Below are positions 32,583 to 41,239 of a stretch of DNA of 64,000 bases, one piece after another. Origin of the DNA: Caryophanales bacterium. Its GTDB lineage: Bacteria > Bacillota > Bacilli > Bacillales > Amphibacillaceae. Made by a program: the position numbers and the translations under genes. A model generated the notes under the pieces. That model did not search any database and was not told where the DNA came from. It was given only the letters and a program-made list of their open reading frames with translations. Position 1 is the first letter of the stretch. Each line of letters starts with the position of its first letter. The DNA is taken from positions 44,135-108,134 of the forward strand of contig JAPFDS010000060.1 in the NCBI GenBank assembly GCA_026168805.1, in the 5' to 3' direction.

Positions 32583-32637
32583 TAAAAATACATAGTTTTT
32601 ATATATTTACATAAAATTATTTTATAGGAGAATGAAA

Positions 32638-33495
32638 ATGGACGAACGAGATTGGATTCTTTTGTCCCTCATCGGACAAGATAAGAGTCTTTCGGAGATA
32701 GCAGAAGAATTATATATATCGCAGCCAGCTCTTTCATATCGCATTAAAAAAATAGAATCCTATTTTAATACAGAATTAGTCAAAAGAAATAATAGAAGAT
32801 TACAAGTAACCCCACAAGGAGCAGAAGCAATTAAGTTTGCCAATCTTTATTTAACAAAAATAGATAACTTACGCCAAAATATAGTCTCTATTGGAAATAA
32901 ACCACAAGGAGCATTAATTATTGGAGCTTCTAGTGCTATTGCAGAATATATGTTGCCGACTATTTTATCCGAATATAGCGCTTTATATCCTGATGTAGAA
33001 TTAAACTTAGTGACAGGATTTAGTGATTATTTAATCGGACTATTACGGGAAAACAAAATACATGTCGCATTTTTAAGAGAGGATATTGAATGGGTATTTT
33101 ATAAAAGAAAGATATCAAGTGAAGATATTTATTTAGTATCAAAAGACCCAATTGATATAAAGGAGTTGCCAAATTTATCTAGAGTAACCTTTAAGACAAA
33201 TCCTTCGCTTCAAGAAATCATATCGAACTGGTGGGATAGAAACTTTACTACACCCCCTTATATAACAATGACTGTTGATAATGCAGGAGCTTGTAAGGAA
33301 ATTATAAAAACTGGATTAGGATATTCAATTATGCCTGATTTGACACTAGGAGATACGAACGCATTACAAAAAGTGCCTCTGTTTAAAAATGAAAAAGAGC
33401 AATTAAAACGCCACACGTGGATCTATGGAAGCAGTCATGCAGAAGAATATATAACATCTAAATCTTTCTTAGAATACGTGTATCGTACATCCTAA
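32638..33495 (+). CDS. LysR family transcriptional regulator
   Basis: 285-residue LysR-type regulator. The N-terminal winged helix-turn-helix (residues 1-60) has LSEIAEELYISQPALSYRIKKIE, and an effector-binding periplasmic-receptor-like domain covers about 88-280. The ATG at 32638-32640 was chosen because TAGGAG lies seven bases upstream; an ATG six bases earlier abuts it. It is divergent from the operon of dehydrogenases and TAXI-TRAP transporter, the classical arrangement for a LysR activator and its target. It probably senses the imported acid or its product. Its codon use is AT-rich like the target operon. Confidence 0.9.
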   Translation: MDERDWILLSLIGQDKSLSEIAEELYISQPALSYRIKKIESYFNTELVKRNNRRLQVTPQGAEAIKFANLYLTKIDNLRQNIVSIGNKPQGALIIGASSAIAEYMLPTILSEYSALYPDVELNLVTGFSDYLIGLLRENKIHVAFLREDIEWVFYKRKISSEDIYLVSKDPIDIKELPNLSRVTFKTNPSLQEIISNWWDRNFTTPPYITMTVDNAGACKEIIKTGLGYSIMPDLTLGDTNALQKVPLFKNEKEQLKRHTWIYGSSHAEEYITSKSFLEYVYRTS

Positions 33496-33574
33496 TAACC
33501 TTAACCTCAATGAATATAGTAAGGAATAATGATTAGGACATTCCAATATTGGAAACTTTCACTTCTAGAATCAC

Positions 33575-33628
33575 GTAAGCGTCAAATAATCCCCACCTAT
33601 AAGTAGATGGGGATTATTTGACGCTTAC
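33575..33628. other. Perfect 21-bp hairpin after the LysR gene
   Basis: GTAAGCGTCAAATAATCCCCA at 33575-33595 pairs with its exact complement at 33608-33628 around a 12-base loop. It is a very stable structure but has no U-run on either strand. It may end the LysR transcript by an unusual route or be a small palindromic repeat. Its ends carry a GTAAGCG word like a half cre site. Confidence 0.55.
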
Positions 33629-33650
33629 AAAACCTTATTACAAATCACAC

Positions 33651-33696
33651 AAAAACATCCCTTGAATTAGATGTGTTCTAATGCAAAGGATGTTTT
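33651..33696 (-). terminator. Intrinsic terminator of the teichoic acid export/polymerase operon
   Basis: On the minus strand AAAACATCC-TTTG and CAAG-GGATGTTTT arms form an imperfect stem followed by five U residues. It lies 10 bases after the stop codon of the GT2-TagF gene. Confidence 0.75.
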
Positions 33697-33706
33697 CCCA
33701 TAGTTC

Positions 33707-35839
33707 CTATTTATTTTTCCCAAAAACATGTTCAACTGTTTTTCGAGATGCTTGTCCATCTTCCCAGTCACAGAATCGTTCATAAAACTCTTCGTATTTC
33801 TCTTTATATTCTTCCTGTACTTCATCAATATTTTCAATCGCATCAATCACTTCATCAGAAGTGTAAAGGAGCGGACCAGGTAATTCTTCTTCCATATCAA
33901 TATAAAATCCTCGTAATTGATCACGATATTTCTCAATATCATATGTAAAGAAAAGAATTGGTCTTTCCAAATTAGCATAATCGAAAAACACAGATGAGTA
34001 GTCGGTAATTAATATGTCTGAGACGAGATATAATTCAGCTATATCATCATACGAGCTGAAGTCATATACGAAACCTTCATACCCCGATATATCTAACGCG
34101 TTAGCGATAAAGTAGTGTGTACGTAATAATACAACATACTCATCTCCTAGACGCTGTTGCAGAGCATCTAAATCTAATTGCAACGTAAATTTATATTTTC
34201 CACGTGAAAAAAACTCATCATCTCTCCACGTCGGTGCATAAAGAACTACCTTCTTATCTTCGGGAATCCCTAATTTCCGTTTAACGGTATCTACTTCAGC
34301 AGGTGTATTATTATTCACTAACAAATCATTCCGTGGATATCCATACTCTAACATTTCTTTATCAAACAAAAATGCTCGTTTAAAAATATCTGTCGAGTAC
34401 CCATTTGGTGAACTTAAATAATCCCACCTTCTAGATTGTTCGTAAAAATGCTTTTTGTATTTTGGATTTGCCGAATGAACATCATCCATGTCAAACACAA
34501 GCCGCTTAAGTGGAGTACCATGCCATGTTTGTAAATAGACATTTCCTTTTCGCTTATTCAATAAGTTCGGCATACGTGAATTATTAATCCAATACTTCGA
34601 TCGTGCCAAGTGATAAAAATAAGGTATGCTGAATCGCACAACCTGTTTGGCATTCCCAGGAATTTCCCGTTTCTCATCAAAACACCATACAAACTCATAT
34701 TCAGGATAGTGTTCTTGCATATACTCATAAATATATTTCGGGCTATCAGAGTATGATTTTCCTAAAAAGCTCTCAATAAAGATTTGCTTCTTTTTAAGCG
34801 GTAAAAGCGAAAAAATACGATTATGCACAAAATATGCAAATCTTCTTTTGCTGGAAGCTCCCCATTTCGCTTCTCTCAGGAAATGGTGTTTTCGATTAAG
34901 TTTTTTAAACTTTTTCAAATCTCCTCTAATAAGTGCACTTATTTCTCTTTTCGCAATAATGCTCGTATTTCTTAATACTTCTGGGTGGACCATTGCTAAT
35001 GTTTTTGAGACTGCATCAAAAATTAGATCAATCTGATTTTCATTTTTCAAATACATTACAATATCTGCTCGATAAAAGTTTAATAAATGATTGTCTAAGA
35101 ACTCATAAGCATCTTCATAGGAAGAATCTCCTCTTAATGCAATATAAATAGATAAATAATCAAGTATTCTCATGGCTGATTCTTCCTGAGTTAATGAAGG
35201 GCTTGTAATTGGATCATTTCTTAAACGTTTAAAATAAAGTGCTTCTTTCAAATATGGAACTTGGTCCACTTCAACTAAAGCTTGTATTAAAAAACTCAAA
35301 TCTGAATATACTCTATTATTTTCATCAAAATGTAAGTTGTGTTGTAAAATGAAGTCTTTTCTTATTAGCAAATTCACTGCAGTAGAATGCCTTGCTATGC
35401 TAAATTTTCTATCCGTAAACATCTTGACTTGATTGGATCCATCAATAATAATCGCATCTCTTGAAGTTAAATACGTACGATTTAATCTTCCACGAATCAT
35501 TGGAAATTCTTTTATTTCACACATCAACATTTCTATTGTTTGCTCTGGAATGTAATCATCACTATCCATAAAATAAATATAGTTACCTGATGCATGTTCA
35601 ATACCTTTATTTCTCGCAAAGCCTGGACCATAGTTCTGCTTAAGAGTGACAAGTACAATATGTTGATTAATTTCAGATAATCTATCTAGTACCTTCTTAC
35701 ACGAATAATCACTACCATCATCAACCAAGACAATTTCTGTGTTTTTATATGTTTGCTTTTGTATAGATAAAACACATTGTTCGATGAATTGTTCTGTGTT
35801 ATACACCGGTATAATGATAGATACTTTATTCAAATCCAC
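33707..35839 (-). CDS. Bifunctional GT2 glycosyltransferase / CDP-glycerol glycerophosphotransferase (TagF-like)
   Basis: 710-residue two-domain enzyme. Residues 1-240 are a GT2 glycosyltransferase with SIIIPVYNTEQFIEQC, EIVLVDDGSD and the metal-binding YFMDSDDYIPE. Residues about 335-705 are a TagF-type CDP-alditol phosphotransferase with FESFLGKSYSDSPKYIY, QTWHGTPLK containing His440, APTWRDDEF, LLRTHYF containing His575, and ILITDYSSVFFDYANLERP. The His pair spacing of 135 matches the catalytic pair of known TagF. The protein could extend poly(glycerol phosphate) and also glycosylate it at the inner membrane face. It ends the operon with tagG and tagH, 29 bases after tagH, so its polymer is probably what TagGH exports. 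GT2-TagF fusions of this kind occur in some Firmicutes. Confidence 0.9.
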   Translation of the reverse strand: MDLNKVSIIIPVYNTEQFIEQCVLSIQKQTYKNTEIVLVDDGSDYSCKKVLDRLSEINQHIVLVTLKQNYGPGFARNKGIEHASGNYIYFMDSDDYIPEQTIEMLMCEIKEFPMIRGRLNRTYLTSRDAIIIDGSNQVKMFTDRKFSIARHSTAVNLLIRKDFILQHNLHFDENNRVYSDLSFLIQALVEVDQVPYLKEALYFKRLRNDPITSPSLTQEESAMRILDYLSIYIALRGDSSYEDAYEFLDNHLLNFYRADIVMYLKNENQIDLIFDAVSKTLAMVHPEVLRNTSIIAKREISALIRGDLKKFKKLNRKHHFLREAKWGASSKRRFAYFVHNRIFSLLPLKKKQIFIESFLGKSYSDSPKYIYEYMQEHYPEYEFVWCFDEKREIPGNAKQVVRFSIPYFYHLARSKYWINNSRMPNLLNKRKGNVYLQTWHGTPLKRLVFDMDDVHSANPKYKKHFYEQSRRWDYLSSPNGYSTDIFKRAFLFDKEMLEYGYPRNDLLVNNNTPAEVDTVKRKLGIPEDKKVVLYAPTWRDDEFFSRGKYKFTLQLDLDALQQRLGDEYVVLLRTHYFIANALDISGYEGFVYDFSSYDDIAELYLVSDILITDYSSVFFDYANLERPILFFTYDIEKYRDQLRGFYIDMEEELPGPLLYTSDEVIDAIENIDEVQEEYKEKYEEFYERFCDWEDGQASRKTVEHVFGKNK

Positions 35840-35868
35840 ACTTCCTTTATCACATGAATTAACAAATG

Positions 35869-36675
35869 TTATTTTTCTTGTAATTCGATATCATATATAG
35901 CCTGTTCAGCTTCCAACCGATATTGTTTACGTTCTTTCTTATTCATTTTCTTCCACTTCTTCAAAAAATCCTTATACTGTGGAATGATTTCGTCAACTGG
36001 ACCATATGCTTTTACCATACCGAATTCGAGCCATAATATTTTTTCGCAAAACTGTTTCATTTGACCTAGTGAGTGACTCACAAAAATCATCGTTTTGCCT
36101 TGCTGTTTAAATTCATGCATTTTTGCTAAACTCTTTTCAGCAAATGCTTTATCTCCGACAGATAAAGCTTCGTCAATAATTAATATTTCAGGATCAACTG
36201 TTATAGAAATAGCAAATCCTAATCGAGACTTCATCCCACTAGAGTAAGATTTTACTGGTTGGTCAATAAATTTTCCTAGCTCTGAAAATTCAATGATTTC
36301 TGTCTCCATCTCTTTTATTTCTTTTTTATTAAAACCAAGCATAAGACATTTCAGTTCAATATTATCTCGGCCAGTTAAGTCATTCTTAAGCCCGGCTGCA
36401 ACAGCTATTAGAGAGACTTCACCATTAACTTCTACTGTTCCCTCTGTCTCAGGAACAATACCAGCTAATATATTAGATAAAGTAGATTTTCCAGACCCAT
36501 TTACTCCAATAAACCCAATAATATCTCCTCTATTTGCTTCGAAATTTACATTTCGAAGTGCATAAAAATCTTCTCCATAATCTCGAGGAGTTATAAGATC
36601 AAGTAAACGATCTTTGGTGTTTGTATATAGTTTATATTTTTTAGATATGTTTCGAGCTATAATTGCTTTTTCCAT
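35869..36675 (-). CDS. tagH: TagH: teichoic acid ABC exporter ATP-binding protein
   Basis: 268-residue ATPase of the ABC-2 polysaccharide/teichoic acid exporter class. Walker A is GVNGSGKST near 58, the signature motif is KSYSSGMKSRLGFAI near 142-156, and Walker B is EILIIDEALSVGD near 167. The family-typical N-terminal KKYKLYTNTKDRLLDLI precedes the nucleotide domain. It lacks the long C-terminal extension found in Bacillus subtilis TagH, so it is the short form. The ATG at 36673-36675 was preferred over TTG 36684 because of the spacing from AAAGG. It lies 18 bases after tagG and before the TagF-like gene. It powers transfer of undecaprenyl-linked teichoic acid across the membrane. Confidence 0.93.
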   Translation of the reverse strand: MEKAIIARNISKKYKLYTNTKDRLLDLITPRDYGEDFYALRNVNFEANRGDIIGFIGVNGSGKSTLSNILAGIVPETEGTVEVNGEVSLIAVAAGLKNDLTGRDNIELKCLMLGFNKKEIKEMETEIIEFSELGKFIDQPVKSYSSGMKSRLGFAISITVDPEILIIDEALSVGDKAFAEKSLAKMHEFKQQGKTMIFVSHSLGQMKQFCEKILWLEFGMVKAYGPVDEIIPQYKDFLKKWKKMNKKERKQYRLEAEQAIYDIELQEK

Positions 36676-36693
36676 AGCTAACAAATCCTTTTC

Positions 36694-37515
36694 TTATAAG
36701 TAGTCAATAAAATGTCTTCTGAATTTCACGTGTAAAGTTGACCCTATCAAAAACAGAACTAAAACGATTCCCCAAAATACAAGAGTATACTGCCACTGTT
36801 CAATCAAGTGCCACCCTACTCCAAAAAATGCATATCTGTATCCTTCAATTAAGTAATAAAGAGGGTTCAGTTTCATGATCTGCATAATCAAGGGATAGTC
36901 AGACAATAATGCGATTGGCCATAATACTCCTGACAAATACAAGAGCATTCTTAACACTGAGTTAAGTAACATATGTACATCTCTAATAATTGTAGATAAT
37001 GTAGATGTAATCAATGAAATGGAAAACAATAAGCAAAACGTAGCAAATATAATATAAATAAATTGTAAATAATATATATTAATAAAATATCCCATAAACT
37101 GCATGATTATAATACTAATCAAAAGCATTACCACATGAACATAAAACTTGGAGAATATGGCAATGTTTGGTATAACACTCATCGGGAAATTCATTTTTGA
37201 TAGCATACGTAATCGAGTATATATGGATTTAGAACCTTCTATAATGGACTGATAGCAATATACCCATAAGAAAAACGCAGCTAGTAGCCAAGGAAAAAAT
37301 GTATACTCTTCTCCTGCAAGCTCAACTGGAGCTCTGCTTCTGATGGTGCCAAAAACGAACCAATAAATTAAAATTTGAATTGCAGGATTTAAAAGTTCCC
37401 ATGTCATTCCAAGATAGTTGTTTTTATTATTACTTTTCAGTTCATATAAGGAAAGTCTCCTTACTAGATAAAAATTCTTTATTTGTTCTTTAATTACGAG
37501 GATTGCAGACTTCAT
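36694..37515 (-). CDS. tagG: TagG: teichoic acid ABC exporter permease
   Basis: 273-residue ABC-2 type permease with six hydrophobic helices. The N-terminal segment RRLSLYELKSNNKNNYLGMTWELLNP is the conserved amphipathic interface region of polysaccharide exporters, and the DVHMLLNSVLRMLLYLSGVLWP segment near 190-215 is also characteristic. The C-terminus ends with a short basic tail. It forms the transmembrane half of the TagGH exporter with the ATPase encoded immediately downstream. The sequence is AT-rich like its neighbours. The gene is separated by about 130 bases and a hairpin from the preceding phosphotransferase gene, so a separate promoter is possible. Confidence 0.93.
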   Translation of the reverse strand: MKSAILVIKEQIKNFYLVRRLSLYELKSNNKNNYLGMTWELLNPAIQILIYWFVFGTIRSRAPVELAGEEYTFFPWLLAAFFLWVYCYQSIIEGSKSIYTRLRMLSKMNFPMSVIPNIAIFSKFYVHVVMLLISIIIMQFMGYFINIYYLQFIYIIFATFCLLFSISLITSTLSTIIRDVHMLLNSVLRMLLYLSGVLWPIALLSDYPLIMQIMKLNPLYYLIEGYRYAFFGVGWHLIEQWQYTLVFWGIVLVLFLIGSTLHVKFRRHFIDYL

Positions 37516-37598
37516 AGTCGATTCCTTTCATTATAGCCTTTGCATAAGCTATTCATCATCAATTCAAACATAGATTATACAAGTAAAACAGATAAAAA

Positions 37599-37644
37599 AC
37601 AATTAATAGTAGACAAACCTTGCTTATAAGATTTGCCTACTATT
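37599..37644 (-). terminator. Terminator-like hairpin after the TagF-family gene at 37646
   Basis: AATAGTAGACAAA (37605-37617) and TTTGCCTACTATT (37632-37644) pair over 13 bp with one mismatch. On the minus strand the stem is followed by a loose U-rich stretch including six U residues a few bases later. It starts directly at the stop codon of the upstream gene. Confidence 0.6.
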
Positions 37645-37645
37645 A

Positions 37646-38827
37646 CTATCGTTGTCGCTTTTTCAAGATATATTCTACGAATCGTTTACTAGCTTCTCCA
37701 TCTTCCAATGAACAAAAGTCGTTATAAAATTGATCATTATATGCATCTATAGCATATCCCTCTACTTCTATACGTCTAATTTCCTGAATAACTTCATCAG
37801 TTGTTTTAACCAACGGACCAGGGGCCTTTTTTTCAAGATTGAAATAAAACCCTCTTAGTTCATCGCGATACTCTTCAATATCATAAGTAAAAAATATCAT
37901 TGGACGTTTTAAGTTTGCATAATCAAAAAATACTGAGGAGTAATCAGTAATTAGTATATCTGACACCAAATATAGTTCGTTGATATCATCATATAATGAT
38001 ACATTATACGCAAAGTTTTTAAATGGAGTTAAATCAATGTATTCTGAAACTAAATAGTGTGCTCGAATAAGCACAACATAGTTGTTTCTAAGTTGTTCTT
38101 GCATCTTTTCCAAATCTAATTGCAGGTTTAATTTATAGTTTCCAACAGTATAAAAATCATTGTCACGCCATGTTGGTGCATAAAGAATCACTTTCCTGTT
38201 TTTAGGTATATTCAAAGTTTGCTTTAGTCTTAAGATATCGTCTTTGTTGTTTTTATTATACAAAATATCATTTCTAGGATAACCTATTTCTATTATTTGA
38301 TTATCATATTGAAAAGCTCTTTTAAAAACATTAGTAGAATATCCGTTCGGTGAAACTAATATATCCCATTTTTTAGCTTCATCTGTAAAATAGCTTTTGT
38401 ATTTTTCGGTTGTTGTTCCTGGCATATGCACTTCTATTATATCCACACCTAACTTTTTAAGAGGAGTGCCGTGCCATGTTTGTATATACGTGGTTCCTTT
38501 AGCATTCGAAACCCAGTACGGCATTCGGCTGTTAGTTATCCAAAACTCGGCACGAGCCATTACATAGATCCATCTAAGATTAAATCTTGATAATGGACGC
38601 TCTACACCTTGTTTTAGAGATGGATACACTCTTCGATCAAAACTCCAATAAAGTTTATATTCTGGATAATGATTTTTCATATATATATATATAGCTTTCG
38701 GATTGTCACTAAATTGCTTCCCTAAAAAGCTTTCAAACATAATTGTTTTTTTTCTCGTTGGTAACTCTTTAAACAAGTTAAATAACAAACGAATAATAGA
38801 CAAGGCTACCTTTCGTAAAACACTCAT
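37646..38827 (-). CDS. CDP-glycerol glycerophosphotransferase family protein (TagF-type)
   Basis: 393-residue single-domain CDP-alditol phosphotransferase, which transfers glycerol phosphate from CDP-glycerol to a lipid-linked teichoic acid chain at the cytosolic membrane face. It aligns end to end with the C-terminal half of the GT2-TagF protein at 33707: MFESFLGKQFSDNPKAIY, QTWHGTPLKK with the first catalytic His, GYPRNDILYN, APTWRDNDFY, LIRAHYLV with the second His, and ILITDYSSVFFDYANLKRP. The short hydrophobic, basic N-terminus is a likely membrane-binding helix. AGGAGTGG precedes the ATG. It is upstream of tagG on the same strand. It may act as a primase-like or second polymerase enzyme. 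Confidence 0.9.
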   Translation of the reverse strand: MSVLRKVALSIIRLLFNLFKELPTRKKTIMFESFLGKQFSDNPKAIYIYMKNHYPEYKLYWSFDRRVYPSLKQGVERPLSRFNLRWIYVMARAEFWITNSRMPYWVSNAKGTTYIQTWHGTPLKKLGVDIIEVHMPGTTTEKYKSYFTDEAKKWDILVSPNGYSTNVFKRAFQYDNQIIEIGYPRNDILYNKNNKDDILRLKQTLNIPKNRKVILYAPTWRDNDFYTVGNYKLNLQLDLEKMQEQLRNNYVVLIRAHYLVSEYIDLTPFKNFAYNVSLYDDINELYLVSDILITDYSSVFFDYANLKRPMIFFTYDIEEYRDELRGFYFNLEKKAPGPLVKTTDEVIQEIRRIEVEGYAIDAYNDQFYNDFCSLEDGEASKRFVEYILKKRQR

Positions 38828-39195
38828 TTATTCCACTCCTACTTTGAAATAGTTTGAAGCTTTTTAAAGTGTTTTAATGCTCTTTTTTAGGATAAAAGTA
38901 TTGCTTTAACAATATCTCCTTTTGAAAAGAATTAAATCTAACGTCTACTGTACAGTTTACATTGAAAATAGGATAAACACAAAACATAGTTATAATATAT
39001 TGCACATCTATCATTGCAATTAACTGCTCATCATTTTACTGCATCAATAAAAACAAAAGTTAAAAGCGTGAGTTTTTAATAAGTATTCATGTTATAGTAT
39101 AGGCATATTGCTCTACAATCTTTTTACTCACAAACATACTCGAGTATAGATATTTTCAATTGTGTTTAACCTAATATTAAATGGAGTGAAATATA
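38828..39195. other. AT-rich divergent intergenic region
   Basis: Very AT-rich gap between the minus-strand TagF-family gene and the plus-strand TPR-kinase gene. It should hold promoters for both. TATAAT at 38991-38996 is a candidate -10, without a good -35 partner. ACTGTACAGT (38947-38956) is a perfect 10-bp palindrome that could bind a regulator. No open frame or RNA gene was recognised. Confidence 0.4.
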
Positions 39196-40782
39196 ATGAA
39201 ATCAAATCTTCTGGAGTCTGCAAAAAAATTTCAAAAAGAAAGAAAATGGGATTTGGCTATTGACTACTTTCAACAGTATTTAGATGAAAATAACGGTAAG
39301 AGTATTGCTGACACTTATGTTTCTTATGCTAAATGCTTAAGAATAAAGGGCCATACTAACAAGGCTGAGGAAATTCTCGATAAAGGAAGAGACCTACACC
39401 CTAATAGCGAGCGAATATTGTTAGAACTTCATAATCTTTATGATTCATTGGGTGATTGGAATTCTGCGGAACTTATTGCTCGTACTTTAGTCGATATGAA
39501 TCCTAAAGAAGCAAATTATTACTTTCGATTAGGTAGAAGCTATGCTTATTTAAATAATGATAAAATGGCTAAAGACGTATACAAACAAGGTTTAAAACAT
39601 AAACATAACTTGCCTTTCGAAGATTTAATATCACAAATTGAAAAGGGATTCCCTGATGAAGGCAGTGATATTTTTACCGACTATGTATTCATAAATGGAA
39701 AAAATAACTTAGGTGGATTTATACATTATCTCGGAAACCAAAAGTACTTTACTAAAATTGCTAGATACACAAGAGGAGCAAAGCGCGAAGAGAAATTTTA
39801 TAAAAAATTAAGTTCCAATTATCCAGTATTAAAAAATGTAGTCCCTGAATTTATCAATTCACAAGTTTTAGATAATACTCTTTACCTTACTTTAGAAATG
39901 ATTGAAGATGGGCCAGAGGTTTCTTCTGAACATACTCAAAATATTATTAAAACAGCCGAGATGGTTTCGTCTTTTAAATATAAAGATATTATTAATAAGT
40001 TCCCCAATCCTAATTTTTTATTTCAAATGAAAAAAAGACCGATTTATGGCATGATCTTTTTTACACAAATTCATAAAAAGCACATTAATGAAAAGCTATT
40101 CTCTTCTTTATATCACTTAGTAAAAGAAAACAGATACCCAAATGAAGTTAAAAATGTTATTGAGCATCTTGAGTCATTAGTAATGAACAATCACTTATAT
40201 GCCTTAATAAAGCCGGAAATACACTATTCTCTGTTGCATGGAGATTTCATTCCTCAAAATATTAAACTGGATCGTGATAATGAATCTCCAATTGTTTTCG
40301 ATTGGGCTACTTCATTAATAGGACCTCATTTCATGGACATTGCAAGATATTTATCTGTAACGTTTTTGCCTTATTCAGAAATAAAAGAAAATTATCTTTT
40401 TAATAATGTTAACAATAAAAAGTTATCCTTAATAGAACAAATATTTTTTCTTTATGCACTAATCATATTATATTTATTAATTAACTCAAAAAAAGTTGGG
40501 ATAAATGATAGACTAAGTAAATTTATAATTCCAGCATTAGAAGATATGGAAACATTGATCGCGAAATTTAAGATAGAGAATTTTGGTTCGGCTATTCAAT
40601 TTCTAGTAAACGAAAATGAAAAAGATAAAGATAAAATAAATAAAATGAATAGCAAAATTAAAAACCTAGTAAAAACAAATAGAAAATTACAAGAGTCGTT
40701 AAAAGACTTAATGAATAGCAAGTCTTGGAAAATAACCGCACCACTACGTAATTTTAGACTTTGGAGAGATAAATTTAAATGA
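39196..40782 (+). CDS. TPR-repeat protein with aminoglycoside phosphotransferase-like kinase domain
   Basis: 528-residue protein with an unusual domain order. Residues 1-145 contain about four tetratricopeptide-like helical repeats (for example the DWNSAELIARTLVDMNP segment). Residues about 165-430 are an APH/choline-kinase-like fold. Its active-site motif is H348-G-D350-F-I-P-Q-N355, followed by the metal-binding D369-W. A charged coiled coil (about 465-510) then leads to a C-terminal SWKITAPLR motif, which is common at the ends of surface-glycan glycosyltransferases. It has no signal peptide, so it is cytosolic. Among teichoic acid genes it may phosphorylate a sugar, an alditol or a polymer end. 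It is not a typical antibiotic-resistance enzyme: length, TPR part and context all differ. TGGAGTG precedes the ATG. Function is unknown. Confidence 0.8.
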   Translation: MKSNLLESAKKFQKERKWDLAIDYFQQYLDENNGKSIADTYVSYAKCLRIKGHTNKAEEILDKGRDLHPNSERILLELHNLYDSLGDWNSAELIARTLVDMNPKEANYYFRLGRSYAYLNNDKMAKDVYKQGLKHKHNLPFEDLISQIEKGFPDEGSDIFTDYVFINGKNNLGGFIHYLGNQKYFTKIARYTRGAKREEKFYKKLSSNYPVLKNVVPEFINSQVLDNTLYLTLEMIEDGPEVSSEHTQNIIKTAEMVSSFKYKDIINKFPNPNFLFQMKKRPIYGMIFFTQIHKKHINEKLFSSLYHLVKENRYPNEVKNVIEHLESLVMNNHLYALIKPEIHYSLLHGDFIPQNIKLDRDNESPIVFDWATSLIGPHFMDIARYLSVTFLPYSEIKENYLFNNVNNKKLSLIEQIFFLYALIILYLLINSKKVGINDRLSKFIIPALEDMETLIAKFKIENFGSAIQFLVNENEKDKDKINKMNSKIKNLVKTNRKLQESLKDLMNSKSWKITAPLRNFRLWRDKFK

Positions 40783-40841
40783 GTAGATTATAAGAACGCG
40801 TCTAAAAAGTCAACCTTATAATGTACTGAATCCATAAATGA

Positions 40842-41000
40842 CTAAATATTTAAGCTGAATTGGCTGGATTGTTTCTGGTATTGTACCGGACTCATACCAG
40901 TCAATTTTTGTTTTATACGTTTGACGTTATAGTAATCGATATATTATTTAACAGCACAATCTAACGCTTCAAACAAGTGTTTTTTATCATTCGACATGAT
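40842..41000 (-). pseudogene. Remnant of an IS3-family transposase (3' end)
   Basis: The minus strand from about 40943 to 40842 reads YIDYYNVKRIKQKLTGMSPV followed by QYQKQ and a stop. This is the standard C-terminus of IS3/IS150-type transposases. Directly upstream in the same frame is a TAA (40944-40946), preceded by HLFEALDCAVK, which fits the family's segment before YIDYYN. So the gene is broken by a nonsense change, and the rest is lost or unrecognisable. The true upstream limit of the remnant is uncertain. The rest of the gap 40783-41239 holds only AT-rich sequence with the promoter region of the glucosaminidase gene. Confidence 0.75.
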
Positions 41001-41239
41001 CTCTATCTTTATTCTAGTAAACTTACAAAGGGCTGTCCTTGGTACTATACTAGCAGCAATATGTTCGAATTCATAAATTGAAATTAAACTTTTTCTAATC
41101 TTTGCCGATATAATGAACAAATACAAATATAGCTTTACCTATAATTCAAGTCTATATTGGTAACAAAATTAGCTAGTAGGGAGGTGTTACTTAGTTCTGT
41201 ATGGCCTTACAAAAGAATATTAAAATAAGGGAGTTGTCT

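Noticed and set aside
39196..40782. Aminoglycoside resistance gene
   Set aside because: The kinase fold is shared, but the TPR and coiled-coil parts, the length and the wall polymer context argue for a different role.
40944..41126. 60-codon minus-strand open frame
   Set aside because: Only its last dozen residues fit an IS3 transposase; the rest has no support, so it is treated as part of a decayed remnant with an uncertain boundary.
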